From Rhodobacter sp. CZR27 (GTDB lineage: Bacteria > Pseudomonadota > Alphaproteobacteria > Rhodobacterales > Rhodobacteraceae), in assembly GCF_002407205.1 (NCBI RefSeq), contig NZ_CP023548.1, forward strand, positions 2,256,501 through 2,320,500: DNA of 64,000 bases, read 5' to 3'. Each line of letters begins with the position of its first letter. Within the stretch, counting starts at the first letter, position 1. The notes under the pieces were generated by a model. The model worked only from the letters and a program-made list of their open reading frames with translations. It was not told the origin of the DNA and ran no database searches. Position numbers and translations under genes: made by a program. This document shows positions 21,871 through 29,605 of this stretch, piece after piece.

Positions 21871-22661
21871 TTCCCGAAGAGGCGCACGACGCCGCCGCCG
21901 CCGTGGACGTTGATGGTCTGCCCGCTGACCCAGCCACTGGCGGGCGAGCAGAGCCAGAGCATGGCGTTGGCCACGTCCTCGGCGCGGCCCGGCCGGCCGG
22001 TCAGGTTGTCGGGATGCATCAGCCGCTCCTGCATGGCCGGATCGATGCCGGCCGCGCCGTAGCCCGCCGTCATCACCGTTCCGATCAGGACCGAGTTCAC
22101 CCGCACCTTCTGCGCCAGCATGTGGGCGATCGACACCATCATCTGGTTCAGCGCGGCCTTGGCGGTGCCGTAGGCGAGGATGTCGTAGGCCGGCACCGCC
22201 GACGAGAAGGACCCCGAATTGGTGATCGTGGGATTCTCCGCCTTCATGAGGTGCGGCAGGCAGGCCATGCTCATCCGGTAGGCGCTGATCGTGTTGAGCT
22301 TGTAGGAGGCGATGAAGTCCTCTTCCGGGATCGCGGTCGGGTCTTCGTGCCGGCCACCCCAGCCCACGTTGTTGACGAGCGTCGAGATGCCTCCGAAGGC
22401 TGTCACGGTGGCCGCCACAACGGCGTCGATCGCCGCCTTGTCGGTCACGTCGCAGGCCATGCCGCGGCAGTCGTTGCCCGTTTCGGCCGCGATGGCCGCG
22501 GCGGTTTCAGCCGCAAGATCGCCGTTCAGATCCGCGATCATCACCTTCGCTCCGGCGCCGCTCAGCGCCCTGGCGATACCCGCGCCGATGTTCTGCGCGC
22601 CTCCGGTGATGACGGCCTGATGACCGTCCATGCGGAAATCCGCGAGTGCATCGTAGCCCAT
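21867..22661 (-). CDS. Short-chain dehydrogenase/reductase (transposon cargo, first SDR)
   Basis: A 264-residue classical SDR. The NAD(P) motif is TGGAQNIGAGIA (one step off the usual TGxxxGIG), with NNVG at about 95 and the active-site region SGSFSSAVPAYDILAYGTAK giving Ser, Tyr and Lys. It lacks the usual basic residue after beta2 (ADLNGD), which suggests NAD preference. Like the next gene it resembles 7-alpha-hydroxysteroid or secondary-alcohol dehydrogenases, but the substrate cannot be read from sequence. Overlaps the outer-membrane gene by 4 bp; the second SDR lies 15 bp upstream. Confidence 0.85.
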   Translation of the reverse strand: MGYDALADFRMDGHQAVITGGAQNIGAGIARALSGAGAKVMIADLNGDLAAETAAAIAAETGNDCRGMACDVTDKAAIDAVVAATVTAFGGISTLVNNVGWGGRHEDPTAIPEEDFIASYKLNTISAYRMSMACLPHLMKAENPTITNSGSFSSAVPAYDILAYGTAKAALNQMMVSIAHMLAQKVRVNSVLIGTVMTAGYGAAGIDPAMQERLMHPDNLTGRPGRAEDVANAMLWLCSPASGWVSGQTINVHGGGGVVRLFGK

Positions 22662-22676
22662 GCCCTTCTCCCCTCG

Positions 22677-23444
22677 TCAGTCCAGTTCCTGCACGCCGCC
22701 GCCCGAGACGGTCAGCACTTGCCCGCTGATCCAGCTCGAGGCCGGGGCGCAGAGGAACAGCGCCGCATGCGCGATGTCCTCGGGCTCGCCCAGGCGCCCG
22801 AGCGGCGTGTGCTTCAGCATCGCCGTCTCGATCTCGGGGGTCAGCACCGAGGCCAGCGCGTCGGTCTTGATGGCTCCCGGCGCGATCGCATTCACACGGA
22901 TGCCCTTCGGCCCGAGGTCGAAAGCCACGTTGCGCGTCAGGTGGTTCACTGCGGCCTTCGACGAGGCGTAGGAGGCCATCATCCGGTTGCGGTTCTCGCC
23001 CGCCATCGACGAGATGTTGAGCACGGCACCACCCCCGGCTGCCTCCATGTGCGGCGCGCAGAGCTGCGTCAGCCGGAAGAGCGAGAAGACGTTCAACTCG
23101 TAGGCCCAGCGGAACGTGTCCATCGGCATGTCGAAGGGCTTGGGACCCCCGCCGCCAGCGTTGTTCACCAGGATGTCGATCCGCCCGAAGGCGTCGAGCG
23201 CCTCGGCCACCAGGGCCTCGAGCTGCGCCGGATCCGTCACGTCGCAGGCCACCCCCACGGCACGGCCGCCGGCCTCCGAGATGGTTTCCGCAACGGCCTC
23301 CGCCGCTTCCGCCTTCAGGTCCGAGACCACGACCGACGCCCCGGCTTCGGCAAAAAGCCGGGCGATGCCGCGCCCGATCCCGGCCCCTCCACCCGTGACG
23401 ATGGCCGTCCGCCGGTCGAGGCGGAACCTGTTCATGTCCAGCAT
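22677..23444 (-). CDS. Short-chain dehydrogenase/reductase (transposon cargo, second SDR)
   Basis: A 255-residue classical SDR with TGGGAGIGRGIA, NNAGGGG and catalytic Ser-Tyr-Lys in LNISSMAGENRNRMMASYAS and SYASSKAA. The aspartate after beta2 (VSDLKAE) suggests NAD. The start ATG at 23444 has GGGGGA 6 nt upstream; a longer open frame extends to 23762 but overlaps the regulator and lacks support. The two SDRs are paralogous but clearly different, so they may catalyse successive oxidations or opposite stereochemistry on the same compound. Confidence 0.87.
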   Translation of the reverse strand: MLDMNRFRLDRRTAIVTGGGAGIGRGIARLFAEAGASVVVSDLKAEAAEAVAETISEAGGRAVGVACDVTDPAQLEALVAEALDAFGRIDILVNNAGGGGPKPFDMPMDTFRWAYELNVFSLFRLTQLCAPHMEAAGGGAVLNISSMAGENRNRMMASYASSKAAVNHLTRNVAFDLGPKGIRVNAIAPGAIKTDALASVLTPEIETAMLKHTPLGRLGEPEDIAHAALFLCAPASSWISGQVLTVSGGGVQELD

Positions 23445-23526
23445 GGCTTGTCCCCCGTTTGTCAGCCGAAGGCTAAGGGCGAAGCCCGCGCACGCGAAAC
23501 GGGGTACCTGCCCAAAATGGGCAGTA

Positions 23527-23994
23527 TCAGAGCATCCGCTCGAGGTCCGTGACCAGCCGCGCCACGCGGTCGATGGCGCGGGCGTCCAGCGCCTCAAGAC
23601 CCAGGCGCGCGACGGCCTGCCGGTCCTCGACCGCCAGGGACCAGCGCCCTTGCGGGCCGCGCGTCGCCCAGCCCTTTGCTTCCAGCAGGGCGAGCTTGCG
23701 GCGCACCGTCTCGCGGGGGATGCCCGTGACGTCCGCAAGCCGTGAGGCCGAAGTGGAGCCACGATCCTCGGGCAGCGTCCAGGGATCGAGGCCGTCGGCG
23801 GCAGCGTCCCGCATGGCGCGCATCCGGACCTGCCCGAGCAGCGCCAGCACGATCATCTGCTGCAGGTCGCCCTTAAACACGCGGCTCAGGTCCGACAGGT
23901 GCTCGGCGAAGAACTCGACGAATTGATACTGGAACGTCAGGTAGTCGGCGGCAAAGGCGGAACGCACCTGTTCTCTGCGTTCGACACGGGTCAT
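23527..23994 (-). CDS. Winged-helix transcriptional regulator (transposon cargo)
   Basis: A 155-residue protein with a helix-turn-helix at about 85-120 (SASRLADVTGIPRETVRRKL, then LLEAKGW), the pattern of MarR/IclR-like winged helices. The N-terminal half is helical. It is the first gene of the cargo on the minus strand, 82 bp before the second SDR, and is probably its local regulator. Ligand and operator unknown. Confidence 0.75.
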   Translation of the reverse strand: MTRVERREQVRSAFAADYLTFQYQFVEFFAEHLSDLSRVFKGDLQQMIVLALLGQVRMRAMRDAAADGLDPWTLPEDRGSTSASRLADVTGIPRETVRRKLALLEAKGWATRGPQGRWSLAVEDRQAVARLGLEALDARAIDRVARLVTDLERML

Positions 23995-24438
23995 CGCAAG
24001 ACACTCCTCTGGCCGGCAGTCGGATCGGCCCGTGAACTGCAGCGGCGCTTGCCGCTGCCTGTCAAGACTCCGCCCAAGGCAGATTGTGCCAGGGCTCGCA
24101 GGCGCCGATCAAGGCTTCCACTGAGTGCGATGATCCGCAGGACCGGCCTCCCCGCGGCTCAGCTCGAGCGAGATCCCTGCAGGGCCTGACTTTGCCGATC
24201 CGTTTGGCGCACCGGATCTGACGAGCATCCGAACGCGGCCGGAAAGGCTCGCGGCTCTCCAGGAGCAGACGTCGGGAGAATACTGCCGTGGTGCGAGGAC
24301 TCGATCCCGAAACAGACATCAGGCTCCGGAGAGCGTGACTGCTCGCTCACGGTGCCACGCGCTCCTGTCCATGACCTTGTCGTCCAGCCACATGATACCT
24401 GCCAAAGCGTCACGCGAGATCAACGATGCAAGAGTCCC
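23995..24438. other. Gap between cargo regulator and tnpA
   Basis: 444 bp between divergently read genes. No convincing coding frame, tRNA or strong palindrome is visible. It should contain the promoters of the cargo unit and of tnpA. Confidence 0.5.
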
Positions 24439-26847
24439 ATGGCCAGACGTTCCGTTCTCACCGATCGCCAGCGCTCCTCCATCTGGGCGCTACTGACGGA
24501 CGAGCCGACCCTGCTGCGGCATTACACGCTGGCGGACGACGATCTCGACCACATCCGTGCCCGCCGCCGGGCGCACAACCGCTTCGGCTTCGCCCTCAAG
24601 CTCTGCGCTCTCCGGTTCCCCGGGCGGCTTCTGGCGCCGGGCGAGGTCATTCCCGAAGCGATTTTCCGTTTCCTCGGGGCGCAGCTCGGCCTCAGCCCTG
24701 ACGCCCTGATCGGCTATGCCATCCGGGCAGGGACGCGGCGCGCATCTCGGCGAGTTGCGCGAGATCTATGGCTACCGGATGTTTTCGGGCCGCGGCGCGC
24801 GGGATCTGAAGGTCTGGCTCGACGACCAAGCCGAACTGGCGCGGACGAACGAAGACCTCGTGCGGCGCTTCGTCGAGGAATGCCGGCGCACCCAGACCAT
24901 CCTGCCGGGGCTGACCGTGATCGAGCGGCTCTGTGCCGACGCCTTGGTCGCCGCCGAGCGCCGGATCGACGCGTGCATCGCTGCCCGTCTCGATGCCCGG
25001 ATGCGCGAGCGGCTCGAGGCGCTGCTCAAGGAGGTCGAGCGCGTCAGCCGCTTCGTCTGGCTGGGCAGTTCGAGGTGGGGAAGAACTCGGCCGACATGAA
25101 CCGCCTGCTCGACCGGCTGGAGTTCCTGCAGGGGCTAGGGCTCTCCGCCGATGTCCTGAAGGAGGTGCCGCCGCACCGGATCGCCCGGCTGCGCAGGCTC
25201 GGGGAGCGCTATTTCACCGACGATCTGCGCGATGTTTCGGGCGATCGGCGGCTGGCGATCCTGGCCACCTGCGCGGTGGAGTGGCAGGCCGGCCTTGCCG
25301 ATGCGATCGTCGAGACGCACGACCGGATCGTCGGACGGACGTGGCGCGATGCGAAGGCGCGCTGCGATGTCCGCATCGCCGATGCCCAGGCGGCATTGCA
25401 GGAAACGCTGCGGTCCTTCTCGGATCTGGGGGCCGCCCTGCTGGAGGCGCACGGCGATGGCGCCCCGCTCGATGGGGCCGTCGCATCCTCCTGCGGCTGG
25501 CAGAAGCTGCAGGGTCTGGTCGCGGCCGCCAGCTCGCTCACCGACACGATGGCGGCGGACCCGTTGGCCCATGTCGTCCAGGGCTATCCGCGTTTCCGGC
25601 GCTACGCGCCGCGCATGATCCGCGCGCTCGACATCCGGGCGGCACAGGTGGCCGAGCCGCTGCTCGCGGCCGCGAAGATGATCGCCCAGGATGCTCCGGC
25701 AGGTCCCCGACCGACCACCTTCCTGCGCCGCTCGTCACGCTGGCACCGCCATCTCCAGCGGCAGGAGGCCGGCGATCGCCGAAGGCCTGAACCTCGGCCT
25801 GAGCAAGATGGCCGAGGCCACCGACAGCCACGACTACTTCCAGCTCTCGCGCCTGTCGCGCTGGCACGTCGAGAGCGCGGCGATGAACCGGGCGCTCGCC
25901 ACGGTGATCGAGGCGCAGGCCGCGCTGCCGATGGCGCGGGTCTGGGGTGCCGGTCTCACCGCCTCCAGCGACGGCCAGTTCTTCCCGGCGGCCCGGCGGG
26001 GCGAGGCGATGAACCTCGTGAACGCGAAATACGGCAATGAACCGGGGGTGAAGGCCTACACCCATGTCTCGGACCAGTTCGGCCCCTTCGCCACCCAGAC
26101 CATTCCGGCGACAGTGAACGAGGCGCCCTACATTCTGGACGGCCTGCTGATGAACGAGCAGGGCCGCCGGATCCGCGAAAGCTTCGCCGATACGGGCGGT
26201 TTTACGGATCATGTCTTTGCCATCACGGCGGCTTTGGGCTTCCGGTTCGTGCCGCGGATCCGCGACCTGCCGTCGAAGCGGCTTTACGTCTTCGACCCGG
26301 CGAGCGTCCCGAAGGAGCTGAGGGGCCTGATCGGCGGCAAGGTCCGCGAGGGCACCATCACCAGCAACTGGCACGACATCCTTCGTAGCGCGGCCACCAT
26401 GGTGGCGGGCATCCTGCCGCCGAGCCAGCTCTTGCGGAAGTTTGCCGCCTATCCGCGCCAGCACGACCTTGCCGTGGCGCTGCGGGAAATCGGACGGGTC
26501 GAGCGGACGCTCTTCATCATCGACTGGCTGCTGGATGCCGACCTCCAGCGGCGCGCGCAGATCGGGCTCAACAAGGGCGAGGCACACCACGCCCTGAAGA
26601 GCGCCCTGCGCATCGGCCGCCAGGGCGAGATCCGCGATCGGACGCCGAAGGCCAGCACTACCGGATGGCCGGCCTCTACCTGCTCGCCGCGATCATCATC
26701 TACTGGAACACAGCGCACTTGGGCCGCGCCGTCGGCGAGCGCGAGACCGCCGGGCTGGTCTGCCCGCCCGAATTCCTGGCCCACACTTCGCCCCTTGGCT
26801 GGGCGCACATCCTGCTGACCGGCGAGTACAGGTGGACGAAACAGTAG
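24439..26847 (+). pseudogene. tnpA: Tn3-family transposase, frameshifted and internally deleted
   Basis: The reading starts MARRSVLTDRQRSSIWALLT at 24439 and ends ILLTGEYRWTKQ at 26847, but it switches frame near 24735, near 25070, between about 25700 and 25790, and near 26641. The 803-codon span is some 190 codons short of the family's usual near-990, and the missing part fits the third lesion, where RRSSRWHRHL jumps to IAEGLNLGLSKMAEA. The catalytic residues survive in pieces: Asp in TASSDGQFF, Asp in ILDGLLMNE and Glu in RQGEIRDR. As written no active transposase can be made. Confidence 0.92.
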
Positions 26848-26855
26848 CTCTCGCT

Positions 26856-26893
26856 CTTAACGTACTATTCTGCCCCCGCCGGCAGCAGACCCC
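26856..26893. repeat. Right terminal inverted repeat
   Basis: Reading inward on the minus strand it begins GGGGTCTGCTGCCGGCGGGG and ends GTACGTTAAG, 9 bp beyond the tnpA stop. It matches the left repeat at 34 of 38 positions. Confidence 0.95.
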
Positions 26894-26898
26894 CTCCT
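26894..26898. repeat. Target-site duplication CTCCT, right copy
   Basis: CTCCT directly follows the right inverted repeat, 6 bp from the end of the urtE stop codon, and matches 18707-18711. Confidence 0.9.
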
Positions 26899-26904
26899 GA
26901 CCCG

Positions 26905-27603
26905 TCAGACGGAAACCGCCTGACGCACTCGCTCGCGCCCGAGTTCCGCCTTGGTGCCCGCCACGTCCACCGCGCCGCGCTTCAGGACGTAGAAGCGGTC
27001 GGCAAGGCCATAGGCGAAGTCGAAATACTGCTCGACCAGGATGATCGCCATGTCGCCCTTCCCGCGCAGGTAGGAGATCACCCGCCCGATCTGCTGGATG
27101 ATGTTGGGCTGGATGCCTTCGGTCGGCTCGTCCAGCAGCAGAAGCTTCGGCTTCATGATCATCGCCCGCGCGATGGCCAGCTGCTGCTGCTGCCCGCCCG
27201 AGAGGTCGCCCCCCCGCCTGTGCGCCATGTCCTTCAGCACCGGAAAGAGGTCGTAGATCTCGTCCGGGATGCGGTGTTCGGACTTCGGCAGGGTGGCGAA
27301 GCCGGTCTGCAGGTTCTCGGTCACCGTCAGCAGCGGAAAGATCATCCGCCCCTGCGGCACGAAGCCCAGACCACGCCGCGCCATGCCCTGCGGCGGAAGC
27401 TTCGGCAGATCCTCGCCGTCCAGCACGATGCGCCCGCCCGAACGCGGATGCGCCCCGGCGATCGCCTTCAGAAGCGAGGTCTTGCCCACGCCGTTGGTGC
27501 CCATGATGCAGGTCACCTCGCCCGCGCGGGCCTCCATGTCGATCCCGTAGAGGATCTGGCTGCCACCGTAATGCAGGGTCAGCCCTTCGGTCTTCAGCAT
27601 CAT
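26905..27603 (-). CDS. urtE: Urea ABC transporter ATP-binding protein UrtE
   Basis: Second ATPase (232 residues) of the high-affinity urea importer, LivF-like. Walker A GTNGVGKTS at about 35, signature LSGGQQQQLAIARAM, Walker B LLLLDEPTEGIQPN (the EGIQP form is typical of UrtE), and the switch His replaced by Gln in LVEQYFDFA as in LivF. Last gene of the operon; its ATG overlaps the urtD stop. The transposon end lies just beyond its stop, so its native terminator is now separated or lost. Confidence 0.95.
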   Translation of the reverse strand: MMLKTEGLTLHYGGSQILYGIDMEARAGEVTCIMGTNGVGKTSLLKAIAGAHPRSGGRIVLDGEDLPKLPPQGMARRGLGFVPQGRMIFPLLTVTENLQTGFATLPKSEHRIPDEIYDLFPVLKDMAHRRGGDLSGGQQQQLAIARAMIMKPKLLLLDEPTEGIQPNIIQQIGRVISYLRGKGDMAIILVEQYFDFAYGLADRFYVLKRGAVDVAGTKAELGRERVRQAVSV

Positions 27604-28343
27604 CCGCGCCCCAGATAGACTTCGATCACGGCCGGGTTCTTCGTGACGTGGTCGAGGCTGCCCTCGGCCAGAACCGAGCCTTCGTGCAGCACCGTCACCT
27701 TGCAGTTCAGGCGGCGCACGAATTCCATGTCATGTTCGACCACCACCACCGCGCGGGTCTTCGCCATCTCGACCAGAAGCGCCGTGGTGTGCTCGCGCTC
27801 GGCCAGCGTCATTCCGGCCGCGGGCTCGTCCACCAGCAGCAGGCGCGGCTCCTGCGCCAGCAGCATGCCGATCTCCAGCCACTGCTTCTGCCCGTGGGAA
27901 AGTTCGCCCGACTTGCGGTCGAGCTGATCGCCCAGGCCGACCTCTTCGGCGAGTTCGCGCACCCGCTCGGCATCCGGCGCCGAGGGCCGGAACAGCAGCA
28001 CCGCGACCGGCGAGCGCGGCTTCTTCAGCGCCATCATCAGGTTGTCGAACACCGACTGATCCTCGAACACCGTGGGGCGCTGGAACTTGCGGCCGATGCC
28101 CGCCTGCGCGATCTGCGCCTCGGACAGCGACAGAAGCGAGACCGAGCGTTCGCCGAAGGTCACCGCACCTTCGTCGGGCCGCGTCTTGCCAGTGACGATG
28201 TCCATGAAGGTGGTCTTGCCGGCGCCGTTCGGCCCGATGATGGCGCGCAACTCCTGCGCGCCGATGTTGAACGAGAGGTTGTTGATCGCCCGGAACCCGT
28301 CGAAGGTGACCGAGACGCCCTGCACTTCCAGAAGCGCACTCAT
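27600..28343 (-). CDS. urtD: Urea ABC transporter ATP-binding protein UrtD
   Basis: First ATPase (247 residues), LivG-like. Walker A GPNGAGKTT, signature LSHGQKQWLEIGMLL (SHGQ rather than SGGQ is typical for UrtD), Walker B RLLLVDEPAAGMT and the switch His in VVVEHDMEFVRRL. ATG at 28343 overlaps the urtC stop, indicating coupled translation. Confidence 0.95.
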   Translation of the reverse strand: MSALLEVQGVSVTFDGFRAINNLSFNIGAQELRAIIGPNGAGKTTFMDIVTGKTRPDEGAVTFGERSVSLLSLSEAQIAQAGIGRKFQRPTVFEDQSVFDNLMMALKKPRSPVAVLLFRPSAPDAERVRELAEEVGLGDQLDRKSGELSHGQKQWLEIGMLLAQEPRLLLVDEPAAGMTLAEREHTTALLVEMAKTRAVVVVEHDMEFVRRLNCKVTVLHEGSVLAEGSLDHVTKNPAVIEVYLGRG

Positions 28344-29572
28344 TCCACAGCCTCCCTCTCCTGCAAGGCGCCGTCGTTCGGGCCGAGCGGCGCACCGCGC
28401 CGGTTCGGATGGCGCAGGCCCGCGGCCCAGTCGAACAGCCCGCCGATGCCCTGCGGCGCGAACAGCGTCACCATCACGAAGGCGAGGCCAAGAAGGATCT
28501 GCCACCAGTCCACCCACTGGATCGTGTAGAAGCCGAGGGAAACATCCGGCGCACGCCCCCCGGTGAACCAGGTCGAGAGCAGCGAGACGAAGGCGGCCCC
28601 GATCACCGCGCCGTAAAGCCGACCCCGGCCGCCGATCGCCACCCAGACCGCGAGGTAGATCGAGGCGATAGGCGCAAGCTCTGCCGGGTTGATGATCCCG
28701 GCCTGCGGGTAGTAGAGCGCGCCCGCGATGGCCGCAATCACGGCGGTCACGGTGAAGACGAACAGCTTGTAACCCTCGACCGAGTAGCCGAGGAAGCGCA
28801 CCCGCTGCTCGTCGTCGCGGATCGCCCGCATGACCGATCCGAACTTGCCCGAGACGACCCAGGCTGCGAGCAGATAGCCAAGCGCCAGCGCCGCCGCCGA
28901 GGCCCACAGGAACCAGACCGACAGCGCATCCTGCGGCACGCCCCCCAGCCCGGGGATGTTCTGCAGGCCCGAAAGCCCGTTGTTGCCGCGGAGCCCCGAG
29001 TCGTTCTGGAAGAGGTAGAGCGCCAGCGCCAGCGTCATCGCCTGCGTCAGGATCGAGAGATAGACCCCCGTCACCCGGCTGCGGAAAGCAAGCCAGCCGA
29101 AGGCCAGCGCCAGCAGCCCCGGCACCAGCACGACCAGTGCGAGCTGCGCCGGCAGGCTGTGCGCGAAGGTCCAGACCGCGGGAAGCTCGGCCCCGCCGAC
29201 CACGCCGAAGATCTGCGTGGCCACGCCGTCCGCGATCTCCTGCGGGGTAGCGGGCAGCGGTGCCTTGGCCAGCGCCTGCACCACGATCTCCTCGGTGCGG
29301 GCATACATCAGCCACATGCCGATCATGTAGCCCCCCAGCGCAAAGAAGGCCATGTGGCCGAGGCTGAGGATGCCTGCATAGCCCCAGACCAGATCCATCG
29401 CGATGGCGACGAGGCAGAGGCACAGCGTCTTGCCCAGCGTCTTGACGAAGGAGGTCGAGACGAAGCCGGTGCCATAGGCATGCGACAGAAGCGTGACGCC
29501 CAGCGTGAAGAGCGCGAGGACCAGCAGGAACACCAGCACCGAGGGGTTGCGGGAAAGGAAGCCCTGTCTCAT
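28340..29572 (-). CDS. urtC: Urea ABC transporter permease UrtC
   Basis: A 410-residue LivM-type permease with about ten membrane helices. The family motif GYAGILSLGHMAFFALGGYM is near residue 64, and the cytoplasmic loop contacting the ATPases is SVMRAIRDDEQRVRFLGY. Forms the pore with UrtB. Separated from urtB by 33 bp. Confidence 0.94.
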   Translation of the reverse strand: MRQGFLSRNPSVLVFLLVLALFTLGVTLLSHAYGTGFVSTSFVKTLGKTLCLCLVAIAMDLVWGYAGILSLGHMAFFALGGYMIGMWLMYARTEEIVVQALAKAPLPATPQEIADGVATQIFGVVGGAELPAVWTFAHSLPAQLALVVLVPGLLALAFGWLAFRSRVTGVYLSILTQAMTLALALYLFQNDSGLRGNNGLSGLQNIPGLGGVPQDALSVWFLWASAAALALGYLLAAWVVSGKFGSVMRAIRDDEQRVRFLGYSVEGYKLFVFTVTAVIAAIAGALYYPQAGIINPAELAPIASIYLAVWVAIGGRGRLYGAVIGAAFVSLLSTWFTGGRAPDVSLGFYTIQWVDWWQILLGLAFVMVTLFAPQGIGGLFDWAAGLRHPNRRGAPLGPNDGALQEREAVE

Positions 29573-29605
29573 GTCAGGCGGCCCCGGGATATGGTCGGGC
29601 GCATG

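Larger units (their letters stand above)
18712..26893. mobile_element. Tn3-family transposon, 8,182 bp, with unusual cargo
   Basis: Both ends carry 38-bp inverted repeats starting GGGGTCTGCTGCCGG and finishing TAAG, the Tn3-family pattern, with 34 of 38 positions matching. They are flanked by an exact 5-bp duplication CTCCT (18707-18711 and 26894-26898), the target-duplication size of this family. Content from left to right: resolvase (-), candidate res region, MarC-like protein (-), outer-membrane protein (-), two SDRs (-), regulator (-), broken tnpA (+). The insertion lies between the cycA terminator and the urtE stop and breaks no gene. The perfect duplication suggests the insertion is fairly recent, while the ruined tnpA suggests it can no longer move on its own. 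Confidence 0.95.

Noticed and set aside
22677..23762. Long form of the second SDR starting at 23762
   Set aside because: The extra 106 codons overlap the regulator gene and read as its shadow; ATG at 23444 has a strong ribosome site.
18712..26893. Composite transposon flanked by two insertion sequences
   Set aside because: Only one pair of 38-bp terminal repeats is present, with a single tnpA and tnpR; it is a unit Tn3-type element.
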